DNA of 62,701 nt from Pseudooceanicola pacificus (GTDB lineage: Bacteria; Pseudomonadota; Alphaproteobacteria; Rhodobacterales; Rhodobacteraceae): positions 1-62,701 of the forward strand of contig NZ_WNXQ01000015.1 in the NCBI RefSeq assembly GCF_009789075.1, in the 5' to 3' direction. This document shows positions 17,511-24,844 of this stretch, one piece after another. The position numbers and the translations under genes were made by a program. A model generated the notes under the pieces. The model did no database searches and was not told the origin of the DNA. It saw only the letters and a program-made list of their open reading frames with translations. The first letter of the stretch is position 1. Every line of letters starts with the position of its first letter.

Positions 17511-18725
17511 ATGACCACTCAAAGTGAGGCCATCTCGGCTGATCTGGAAGCCATCAGGGCGAACTATTCTTTGACTGATGAGCAACGCCAGATCGTCGAT
17601 CACGTGGATCGGGTGTCGCGCGAGGTGCTACACCCACTGCAAGCGCGTATGGATGACGAGGAATGGTGGCCCGATGATCTGTTCAAGCAGATGGGCGAGC
17701 TGGGCCTGCTGGGGATTACCGCACCCGAAGAGCATGGCGGATCGGGACAGAACGAGTTCACCCAGGCGCTGGTGTCCGAGGTGATTTCGAAGTGGAATCC
17801 GGCTGTGGGCCTCTCACACGGGGCGCATGACAACCTGTGCCTGAATAACCTGCTGCGCAATGGATCCGAAGAGCATGTGAAGAAATACGTGCCGGGCCTT
17901 TGCTCGGGCGAGCTGGTTGGTGCTTTGGGCCTGACCGAACCGGGTGCGGGATCCGATGCGCTCGGATCCATGGCCACAACTGCCCGCCGCGACGGTGATG
18001 ATTATGTCATCAACGGCTCGAAGATTTACATCACCAACGGCCCCATTGCCGATGTGATCCTGCTTTATGCCAAAACCGACAAGTCGAAGGGCGCCAAGGG
18101 CATTTCTGCTTTCATCATCGAGACGGACAATCCCGGTTTCAAGGTGGCGCAAAAGCTTGACAAGATGGGCTTTCGCGGCTCGCCAACCGGAGAACTGGTG
18201 TTTGAGGATTGCCGCGTACCCGCATCCGCCATGGTTGGACCGGAAAACACCGGCGTTTCGGTGGTAATGAGCGGGTTGGATCTGGAGCGTGCTATGGTTG
18301 CCTCAGTCTGCGTTGGCATGGCCGAACGCGCCCTGGAACTAGGGCTGGAATACGCCAAGATTCGCGAACAATTCGGCAAACCGATTGCAAGTTTCCAGAT
18401 GATGCAGTCGAAACTGGCCGAGATCTACACCGAGGTCGAAACCGCGCGCGCATTCGGTTATCGGGCACTGGCCGCCTGTACGGGCCTACCAAAAGGGGCC
18501 GGGGGCCGTGGCGAAATCCACAAACTGACCGCGGCGGCCTGTCTTTACGCAGGCGAGGCATTCAACAAGGCGGTGACCGAAGCCTGTCATATTCATGGTG
18601 GCTCTGGCTACATGCAGGACACCGAGATCAACCGGCTGTTCCGCGCCAACAAATTGTTGGAGATCGGCGCGGGAACAAGCGAAGTCCGCAAGATCATCAT
18701 TGCCGAAGAACTTTTGCGCGCCTGA
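17511..18725 (+). CDS. Acyl-CoA dehydrogenase, isovaleryl-CoA-dehydrogenase type
   Basis: A 404-residue acyl-CoA dehydrogenase. LTEPGAGSDALGSM binds flavin and substrate, and MSGLDLERAMVAS carries the glutamate at the isovaleryl-CoA dehydrogenase base position. The MCAD-type position reads EIGAGTSEVRK, lacking the acid, as in true IVDs. ATG at 17511 follows GGGAGGATG. It heads a six-gene plus-strand operon behind box D. The following gene is a close paralogue, suggesting duplication and a division of labour, perhaps as a heteromer or for successive rounds of oxidation. Confidence 0.92.
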   Translation: MTTQSEAISADLEAIRANYSLTDEQRQIVDHVDRVSREVLHPLQARMDDEEWWPDDLFKQMGELGLLGITAPEEHGGSGQNEFTQALVSEVISKWNPAVGLSHGAHDNLCLNNLLRNGSEEHVKKYVPGLCSGELVGALGLTEPGAGSDALGSMATTARRDGDDYVINGSKIYITNGPIADVILLYAKTDKSKGAKGISAFIIETDNPGFKVAQKLDKMGFRGSPTGELVFEDCRVPASAMVGPENTGVSVVMSGLDLERAMVASVCVGMAERALELGLEYAKIREQFGKPIASFQMMQSKLAEIYTEVETARAFGYRALAACTGLPKGAGGRGEIHKLTAAACLYAGEAFNKAVTEACHIHGGSGYMQDTEINRLFRANKLLEIGAGTSEVRKIIIAEELLRA

Positions 18726-18738
18726 GGGGGACGAGACA

Positions 18739-19938
18739 ATGAACAAGCAACTGCGCAACGACACCGCTCTGCCAACACATTTCATGACGGACGAACAGCA
18801 GGCCCTGGCCGATCAGGCCGGCAAGTTCTTCATGTCCGAATTCCACCATCTGAATGCGGAAATGGACGATACTGATGACCTGCCGTCTTCGGTTTTCCCC
18901 AAGCTGGGCGAAATGGGCTACCTGGGACTGAACGTGCCGCCGGAATTCGGTGGCGCTGGTTTGGATTTCACCTCGGCCTGCATCATCACCGAACAGCTGT
19001 CGCGGGCCTCTGCCGCGATTGGGCTGACTCATGTGGCGCATGACAATTTGTGCGTCAACAACATCTATCGCAACGCCAATGACGATCTGCGCCGAAAATA
19101 CCTGCCGGGGCTTTGCAACGGCACGCTGATCGGCGCCCTGGGTCTGACCGAACCCGGCGCGGGATCCGATGCGCTTGGCTCGATGCGGACCACGGCCAAA
19201 AAGGATGGCGACGACTACATCCTGAACGGCGCCAAGATCTATATCACCAATGGGCCGATTGCCGATCTGGTGCTGGTCTATGCCAAAACATCGCCCGAAA
19301 AAGGGGCCAAGGGCATTTCCGCCTTTATCGTGGAAACCGACACGCCCGGTTTCAAGGTGGCGCAGAAGCTCAACAAGATGGGTTTCCGTGGCTCGCCCAC
19401 CGGCGAACTGGTGTTCGAGGACTGCCGGGTGCCCGCAAAAAACATGGTCGGCAAACTTGATGGCGGCGTTGCCGTGACGATGTCCGGGCTTGATCTGGAA
19501 CGGGCCATCGTCTGTTTCAACGCCTTGGGTATTGCTCAGCGGGCATTGGATATTTCCATCGACTACGCCAAGACACGCCAGCAATTCGGCAAACCGATCG
19601 CCAGTTTTCAGATGGTTCAGGCGATGCTGGCCGACATGTATACGCAGATCGAGGCCGCGCGCAGCCTGTCCTTGCGCACCGCAGCCATGTGTGAGGGCCT
19701 CGAAGAGGGCGCAGGCGGGCGCGGCGAAATCCACAAGCTCACCGCTGCGGCGATCTACAAGGCCGCTGAGGCGACATCCTTCGTGCTGGACAAAGCTGTC
19801 CAGATTCACGGCGGCTCAGGCTACATGCGTGATACCGAAGTGAACCGGCTGTACCGAACCGGTCGCGTGCTTGAGGTCGGCGCGGGCACCCAGGAGGTTC
19901 GCAAACTCATCATCTCCGGCGAATTGCTGAAGAACTAA
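18739..19938 (+). CDS. Acyl-CoA dehydrogenase, isovaleryl-CoA-dehydrogenase type (paralogue)
   Basis: A 399-residue paralogue of the preceding gene, sharing HVAHDNLCVNN, LTEPGAGSDALGSMRTTAKKDGDDY and KMGFRGSPTGELVFEDCRVPA. The base is again the IVD-type glutamate in MSGLDLERAI, with EVGAGTQEVRK at the other position. It starts 13 bp after its neighbour with a GAGGGGG ribosome site. The N-terminal 40 residues differ most between the two copies. Retention of both active sites argues that both are functional dehydrogenases for branched acyl-CoAs. Confidence 0.92.
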   Translation: MNKQLRNDTALPTHFMTDEQQALADQAGKFFMSEFHHLNAEMDDTDDLPSSVFPKLGEMGYLGLNVPPEFGGAGLDFTSACIITEQLSRASAAIGLTHVAHDNLCVNNIYRNANDDLRRKYLPGLCNGTLIGALGLTEPGAGSDALGSMRTTAKKDGDDYILNGAKIYITNGPIADLVLVYAKTSPEKGAKGISAFIVETDTPGFKVAQKLNKMGFRGSPTGELVFEDCRVPAKNMVGKLDGGVAVTMSGLDLERAIVCFNALGIAQRALDISIDYAKTRQQFGKPIASFQMVQAMLADMYTQIEAARSLSLRTAAMCEGLEEGAGGRGEIHKLTAAAIYKAAEATSFVLDKAVQIHGGSGYMRDTEVNRLYRTGRVLEVGAGTQEVRKLIISGELLKN

Positions 19939-19949
19939 GGGGGCGGAAC

Positions 19950-20804
19950 ATGAGCGAAGCGAAATCAAGGCGTTACGCGTCGGATCTCATGGCGGGCCAG
20001 GTTGCCCTGGTCACGGGGTCTGGATCTGGAATGGGCCGGGCGACGGCGATCGAAATGGCCTCTTGCGGGGCCAGGCTTGCGCTGTTCGCGCGCCGGGAAG
20101 AGCCGCTGGAGGAGACCGCCGAGATGATCCGGTCGGCGGGGGGCGAGGCCTTTGTCGTGCCCGGAGATACCCGCGACGAGGACAGTATCGAAACCGCGAT
20201 GGGACGCATCAAGGACCACTACGGGCAGTTGGATGTCTTGGTGAACAATGCCGGCGGCCAGTATATCGCGGCCGCCCGCGATATCACCAACAAGGGCTTC
20301 GAAGCCGTGATCCGCAACAACCTGATCGGATCTTGGCAGATGACCCGGGCAGCGGCGGATCACTTCATGTACGACAATGGTGGATCGGTTGTGTTTGTCA
20401 CCGCCATCTCGGCGCGCACCGCGCTTACCGGCTTTACACACACCGTCGCCGCCCGCGCCGGTGTGACGGGCATGATGAAAACGCTGGCCGCCGAATGGGG
20501 CGAGTACGGCATCCGGCTGAACTGTGTCGCGCCGGGCACGATCAAGACCGATGCGCTTGGCCGCTATCCGATTCCGCCGGAACAGTGGAAAAAGCTGAAC
20601 CGCTCGGTGCTAAACCGGATGGGGGCGGCCGAGGACATCGCAGGCACGATCATTTTCCTGGCCTCGAAACTTGGCGGTTTCATCACCGGAGAAGACATTT
20701 ATGTAGACGGCGGTGAGACCTTGCATATGGGTCATGACGCGCGGGACATGATCAACCCCGCGATGTTCGAGAAACGCGAACGGGGAGATGGCAAGAATGA
20801 ATAA
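19950..20804 (+). CDS. SDR oxidoreductase, AtuB/citronellol-dehydrogenase-like
   Basis: A 284-residue SDR with GSGSGMG (23-29) and VNNAGGQY (98-105), the latter block typical of citronellol/citronellal-dehydrogenase-like (AtuB/AtuG-type) proteins. The usual YxxxK pair is altered: GFTHTVAARAGV puts threonine (165) at the tyrosine position and arginine (169) at the lysine position. Related dienoyl-CoA reductase SDRs also depart from YxxxK, so a reductase on enoyl- or dienoyl-CoA is possible. A later ATG (residue 14) is the alternative start. It overlaps the next gene by 8 bp, so it is co-translated with the crotonase. Confidence 0.82.
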   Translation: MSEAKSRRYASDLMAGQVALVTGSGSGMGRATAIEMASCGARLALFARREEPLEETAEMIRSAGGEAFVVPGDTRDEDSIETAMGRIKDHYGQLDVLVNNAGGQYIAAARDITNKGFEAVIRNNLIGSWQMTRAAADHFMYDNGGSVVFVTAISARTALTGFTHTVAARAGVTGMMKTLAAEWGEYGIRLNCVAPGTIKTDALGRYPIPPEQWKKLNRSVLNRMGAAEDIAGTIIFLASKLGGFITGEDIYVDGGETLHMGHDARDMINPAMFEKRERGDGKNE

Positions 20805-21600
20805 ACAGCCCGTCCTTCTGGAGATTTCCGACAGGATCGCTACGGTTACGCTGAACGACCCCGAGCGGCGCAACCCGGTCACCGGCAACGACATGATCGC
20901 TGCCCTTCTGGAGACCTTCGCCAAGGTGCAGGCCGATCCTCAGGTCAGCGCGATGATCCTGACCGGGGCCGACCCGGCCTTTTGTGCAGGCGGGGACATC
21001 AAGGAGATGAACGATCCCGACAGCGTGTTCCGCAAGGAGCCGCTGGCGGCGGCGCAGAGCTATGTTGATGGGGTGCAGCGGCTGCCGCTTGCGCTCTACA
21101 ACATGGATATTCCGACGATCGCCGCAGTCAACGGCCCGGCGGTGGGCGCGGGGTGCGACCTGACCATGATGTGCGACATGCGCATCGCGTCAGAAAAAGC
21201 AAGGTTCGGCGAGGTGTTTCTGAATCTCGGAATCATTCCGGGCGATGCGGGCAGCTGGTTCCTGTTGCGTCGTCTGGGCCACCAGAAGGCCGCCGATCTG
21301 ACCTTCTCGGGGCGCATGGTCGAGGCCAAGGAAGCGCTGGAGCTTGGTATGGTGCTTGAACTTGTGCCTCATGAAAAATTGATGGAACGGGCCCGTGAAC
21401 GGGCCGCTGTCATCGCCGCGAAACCGCCGCGCGCGGTGCGGGTCGCCAAGCGTCTGATGCGCAATGCCGAACGGATGGACCTGCCGGATTTCCTGAATTC
21501 CGCAGCGGCCTATCAGGCGCTCATGCATCAGACCGAAGACCACCACGAGGCGGTTGCTGCGTTCGTCGAAAAACGAAAACCCAATTTCACGGGGCGTTAA
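20797..21600 (+). CDS. Enoyl-CoA hydratase/isomerase
   Basis: A 267-residue crotonase. AFCAGGDIKEM and AVGAGCDLTMMCDMRIAS form the oxyanion hole; the first classical glutamate is aspartate here. In GEVFLNLGIIPGDAGS the second acid is shifted by two positions. This altered pair is seen in a crotonase subgroup whose chemistry differs case by case, so hydratase, isomerase or hydrolase activity is open. The ATG at 20797 overlaps the SDR stop; an ATG three codons earlier sits too close to the GGGGAG ribosome site. Fourth gene of the 17511-22496 operon. Confidence 0.85.
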   Translation: MNKQPVLLEISDRIATVTLNDPERRNPVTGNDMIAALLETFAKVQADPQVSAMILTGADPAFCAGGDIKEMNDPDSVFRKEPLAAAQSYVDGVQRLPLALYNMDIPTIAAVNGPAVGAGCDLTMMCDMRIASEKARFGEVFLNLGIIPGDAGSWFLLRRLGHQKAADLTFSGRMVEAKEALELGMVLELVPHEKLMERARERAAVIAAKPPRAVRVAKRLMRNAERMDLPDFLNSAAAYQALMHQTEDHHEAVAAFVEKRKPNFTGR

Positions 21601-21612
21601 AGGAAAGATCGC

Positions 21613-22095
21613 ATGTCAGACATCACCCAAAAGAAGATGGAGCAAATCGCGCAGATGTGGAATGCGCGCGGCAAGGGTCTGATAACGCATATGGCGCTTG
21701 AGATCGAAGAGGTCTCGACGGAAGGTGTTCGGGTTCGGATGCCGTTCAATCCGGACTTTTGCGTCGATGCGGAACAATCGCTGCTCCACGGTGGTATCCT
21801 GACGGCACTTCTGGACAGTGTCTTTGGACTGGCGAACTTTGTTGCCATCGAAGGCGTCAGTACCATGGCCACTCTTGACCTCAGAGTTGATTACCTGCGC
21901 CCGGCCCGTTCGCGCGCGGATGTCATCGTTCAAGCGCATTGTTTTCGCAAGACCCGCCACATCGCCTTCAATTCCGGTAGCGTCTGGTTCGCGGGCCATG
22001 AGGATGCTGAAATAGCCAGGGGAACCGCCTCGTTTGCATTGACGCGCGGCGAAACCAGCCTGTTTGACGCAATGACAAAAGGAAAAACCTCGTGA
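21613..22095 (+). CDS. PaaI-type hot-dog thioesterase
   Basis: A 160-residue hot-dog-fold protein. LLHGGILTALLDSVFG is the PaaI-type active-site block, with VDYLRPARSRADV on the substrate strand. PaaI thioesterases hydrolyse acyl-CoAs and usually relieve CoA trapping by dead-end intermediates. It begins 12 bp after the crotonase and overlaps the next hot-dog gene as TGATG. The two adjacent copies differ in length and sequence and may form a heterotetramer or act on different esters. Confidence 0.85.
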   Translation: MSDITQKKMEQIAQMWNARGKGLITHMALEIEEVSTEGVRVRMPFNPDFCVDAEQSLLHGGILTALLDSVFGLANFVAIEGVSTMATLDLRVDYLRPARSRADVIVQAHCFRKTRHIAFNSGSVWFAGHEDAEIARGTASFALTRGETSLFDAMTKGKTS

Positions 22096-22496
22096 TGGAC
22101 GTGCAAACTGTCAATGCCAATGTATCCCGGGTGCCGTTCTTCCGATTTCTCAACTTTGAGGTCAGAAGTCTAGACAGTCTCCATGCTGAGGCGGAAATGA
22201 CCTTTGATGACCGCCATATCGGTAACCCGATCATGGAGTACTACCATGGCGGCATAATCGCGAGTTTTATGGAGGCCACTGCCGCCATCGCGGTACAGCC
22301 CGATTTCGCCGACGTTCCGGCCAAGCCGATCAACCTGACCGTCGATTACCTCAGACCCGGTGTGAAGGGACCGCTTTTTGCGCGCGCTAACGTCACGCGC
22401 AAAGGCAAGCGGATGGCAAGCGTCAGCGTGCTCAGCTGGCAGACGGATCGGGAAAAGGCGGTTGCCGAAGGGCTGTATCACTTCCTTCTGGTCTGA
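22095..22496 (+). CDS. PaaI-type hot-dog thioesterase (second copy)
   Basis: A 133-residue hot-dog protein with YYHGGIIASFMEATAAIA as active-site block and INLTVDYLRPGVKG following. ATG at 22095 shares its first base with the stop of the upstream copy; a GTG one codon before is possible. It is the last gene of the plus-strand operon and its 3' end overlaps the stop end of the convergent tandem TetR gene by 19 bp. It is probably a CoA thioesterase acting with the copy at 21613-22095. Confidence 0.82.
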   Translation: MDVQTVNANVSRVPFFRFLNFEVRSLDSLHAEAEMTFDDRHIGNPIMEYYHGGIIASFMEATAAIAVQPDFADVPAKPINLTVDYLRPGVKGPLFARANVTRKGKRMASVSVLSWQTDREKAVAEGLYHFLLV

Positions 22497-23878
22497 CCGG
22501 GGCAACCGCTTTCAGGGCTACCTTGTCCTGTGGACGGGGTCGCTTCCCGGTTACAAATGCCTTCCAATAGCAGATTGATGAGCATGCTGGAGAATTCAGG
22601 CAGTGATAGATATCCTTCCACTCCTGCCTTGTTCGGGTCGAACCATTCCACCGTCCAGTTTAAGGCACCCAACATCACTTGGCGCAAGGGGACGATCTTG
22701 ATATCCGACCGTATGGCACCGTCGTCCTGAGCGTCACGGAGTATCCGATCCCAGAGTTTTCCATACTCATGGCGAATACCCCTGTGCCTCTCCCTGAAAT
22801 GATTGGGGAGCATTCCATAGCTTCTGATATTCGCCGAGGTGAATTCGCTTGCCTTGAAGAGGAAATCCAGGTGCGCCCAGATTGCAGTCGCTATCCTGGC
22901 GTGATGATCGTACGGGGCATCGAATTTCCGAACGGCGGCTTCGACACCTGCTAGCAAGTCCCTCAGTCCGGCGTTTAGAACTTCGTCAACGATCGCTTCC
23001 TTGGAGTTGAAATGGTAATAGACGCTTCCCGCTTTCATGTCCGCTTCTTCCGCGATCTTTCTCAGCGTGGTCGCCTTGTAGCCATTGTCCCTCAGAACGC
23101 GCGCTGCGGCCTTTAGAATTTCTGCACGGGTCTTAGCCGCCTTGCCGTCGGGATCCGGGGTTTTGGCGGGAGTGGCGGGGCACAGCTTCAAGCCTCCGGT
23201 ACCCGCCTTGCGATGTGGACACATTCCGTCAAGTATCAGCTTACTCATTCGTTCCGCGAGGATGCGCACCGGATACTTGTCGACATCGTACCATTCTACG
23301 GTCCAGTTCATGGCACTCAGGATGAACTGGCGGATCACAGCAGTGGATATGTCGCTTCGAAGGTGGCCGGCGCGTTTGGCGTCATTCAGGAATTTGCCCC
23401 AAGCCCCTGCATATGATGCACGCAATTCGCGATGCGGGGCGCGTGTTTCGTCCGACAACATCGGATAGTTCCGAATATTGGCTGACGTGAAGTCGCTGTC
23501 GGTCAATAGGTAGGTAAGGTGTGTTTCAATCAGCAGTCTGAAAGTCTTGCGAAAATCCTCCGAACTTATCGGTGCCGACCGAACGATTTCACTGACCGCC
23601 TGATATAGTTGACGGACGCCAAGATCGAGAACATCGCTCAGAATCTGGTCCTTGGATTGAAAATGATAATAAATGCTGCCGGCCTCAATGCCAGCTTCCT
23701 GCGCGATGTCGCGCATAGTCGTTGCGTGATAGCCTTCATACCGAAAAAGTCGCGCAGCCGCCGAAAGGATACCCTCACGTGTCCTCTCAGACTTGCTCAA
23801 GTCTTCGCTCAGTGTCCTGGGTGGGTCAGTCTTGTGTACCATTCCATTTCGATACTTGCGGGACACGAGACTGTCCAT
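22478..23878 (-). CDS. Tandem TetR-TetR fusion regulator
   Basis: A 466-residue protein made of two complete TetR modules. Module 1 (about 30-219) has the HTH TTMRDIAQEAGIEAGSIYYHF and ligand motifs FTSANIR and NWTVEWYD. A 27-residue Pro/Gly-rich linker follows. Module 2 (about 247-441) has TTLRKIAEEADMKAGSVYYHF, FTSANIR and NWTVEWFDP. TetR proteins act as dimers, so this may fold as a one-chain dimer, or two chains may bind paired sites. The recognition helices match the single TetR at 7349-7978. ATG at 23878 follows the operator/-10 directly; ATG at 23842 is an alternative. It is divergent from a BadH-like gene across box E. Confidence 0.88.
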   Translation of the reverse strand: MDSLVSRKYRNGMVHKTDPPRTLSEDLSKSERTREGILSAAARLFRYEGYHATTMRDIAQEAGIEAGSIYYHFQSKDQILSDVLDLGVRQLYQAVSEIVRSAPISSEDFRKTFRLLIETHLTYLLTDSDFTSANIRNYPMLSDETRAPHRELRASYAGAWGKFLNDAKRAGHLRSDISTAVIRQFILSAMNWTVEWYDVDKYPVRILAERMSKLILDGMCPHRKAGTGGLKLCPATPAKTPDPDGKAAKTRAEILKAAARVLRDNGYKATTLRKIAEEADMKAGSVYYHFNSKEAIVDEVLNAGLRDLLAGVEAAVRKFDAPYDHHARIATAIWAHLDFLFKASEFTSANIRSYGMLPNHFRERHRGIRHEYGKLWDRILRDAQDDGAIRSDIKIVPLRQVMLGALNWTVEWFDPNKAGVEGYLSLPEFSSMLINLLLEGICNREATPSTGQGSPESGCPGQTRRK

Positions 23879-23905
23879 TGCATTAAATCTAACAAATGTT
23901 AGAAT
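23878..23905. promoter_or_regulatory. Divergent promoter with perfect TetR-type operator, box E
   Basis: CTAACAAATGTTAG (23889-23902) has exact CTAAC/GTTAG arms. For the plus strand, TTGCAT (23878-23883), 16 bp and TAGAAT (23900-23905) serve the BadH-like gene. For the minus strand, TAGATT (23891-23886) is a good -10 for the tandem TetR gene, ending seven bases before its ATG. One dimer would therefore cover both promoters, giving autoregulation plus control of the SDR operon. Confidence 0.65.
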
Positions 23906-23969
23906 AATGGAAGGAACGTTCCGAATCAAGTTCTTTGCCAAGATGATAGCGGAAGAGGAGGACCTCCAT

Positions 23970-24731
23970 ATGCGAGGGTTGAGTGGAAAACGCGTGATCG
24001 TGACCGGCGGCGGCAGCGGCATCGGGCGCGCGGTGTGCGAACGGTTCGGCGAAGAAGGTGCCGAGATTGCGATCTTTGACATGAGCGAAGACGGGGCGAA
24101 GGAAACGGTTCGCCTGATCACCGAGGCCGGCGGCAAGGCGCAGGCCTTCAAGGTGGACATCACCGACCGTGCCCAGGTCGACAAGGCTGTAGCCGAGTTC
24201 GAGGCCGGGGGTCCGGTCGATGTGCTGGTGAACAATGCCGGCTGGGACGTGATCAAACCGTTCCTCGACACCGATCCCGACCTTTGGAAAAAGGTCATCG
24301 ACATAAATCTTTACGGTCCGCTGAATATGCATCACGCGGTGCTTCCGGGCATGGTCAAGAACGGCGGCGGCCGTGTGGTCAACATCGCGTCCGACGCCGG
24401 ACGCGTCGGATCATCCGGCGAAGCCGTGTATTCGGCCTGCAAGGGTGGCATCATCTCGTTCACCAAAACCGTAGCGCGCGAACTGGCGCGTAAAGGTATT
24501 CAATTGAATGCGGTCGCCCCCGGCCCGACCGATACGCCGCTGTTCGCTCAGGTTGCCGAGGGCGAGGCCGGTCAAAAGATCGCCGAAGGTCTCAAGCGGG
24601 CGATTCCGATGAAGCGTCTTGCGCAGCCGACGGATTACCCTGGCATCATCTGCTTCCTGTCGTCGGACGACGCAGGGTTCATTACCGGCCAGGTGATTTC
24701 GGTTTCGGGCGGCCTGTCCATGCACGGTTAA
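23970..24731 (+). CDS. SDR, BadH-like 2-hydroxycyclohexanecarboxyl-CoA dehydrogenase
   Basis: A 253-residue SDR. TGGGSGIG (12-19) binds NAD, NNAGWDVIKPF and MHHAVLPGMV follow, and the active site is IASDAGRVGSSGEAVYSACKGG. This run of motifs is that of BadH, which oxidises 2-hydroxycyclohexanecarboxyl-CoA in alicyclic-acid degradation. ATG at 23970 follows GAGGAGGA; longer starts lack a ribosome site. It is alone behind box E and followed by two hairpins. Together with the AliB-like dehydrogenase at 36338 it hints at a ring-containing acid, though other 3-hydroxyacyl-CoAs are possible. Confidence 0.85.
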   Translation: MRGLSGKRVIVTGGGSGIGRAVCERFGEEGAEIAIFDMSEDGAKETVRLITEAGGKAQAFKVDITDRAQVDKAVAEFEAGGPVDVLVNNAGWDVIKPFLDTDPDLWKKVIDINLYGPLNMHHAVLPGMVKNGGGRVVNIASDAGRVGSSGEAVYSACKGGIISFTKTVARELARKGIQLNAVAPGPTDTPLFAQVAEGEAGQKIAEGLKRAIPMKRLAQPTDYPGIICFLSSDDAGFITGQVISVSGGLSMHG

Positions 24732-24737
24732 AACGCT

Positions 24738-24825
24738 GGCAGCAGCGCCGGACTCAAGGCGCTGCTGCCATACCGTGCCAAGAGTTACCTCCCCGACTGG
24801 CCGCGCCTTATGTGCGGCCCTTTTT
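24738..24825 (+). terminator. Double hairpin with T-run after the BadH-like gene
   Basis: First, a perfect 12-bp stem: GGCAGCAGCGCC (24738-24749) and GGCGCTGCTGCC (24758-24769), loop of 8. Second, GGCCGC (24799-24804) and GCGGCC (24814-24819), followed by CTTTTT, a standard intrinsic terminator shape. The synthetase gene starts only 20 bp further on, so either it has its own promoter in the gap or the second hairpin attenuates read-through into it. Confidence 0.65.
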
Positions 24826-24844
24826 CATTCTAGAAAGGTTGCGA

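Noticed and set aside
23879..24304. N-terminal extension of the tandem TetR protein upstream of 23878
   Set aside because: It would run antisense through the BadH-like gene and the operator and is low-complexity Ser/Thr/Pro sequence.
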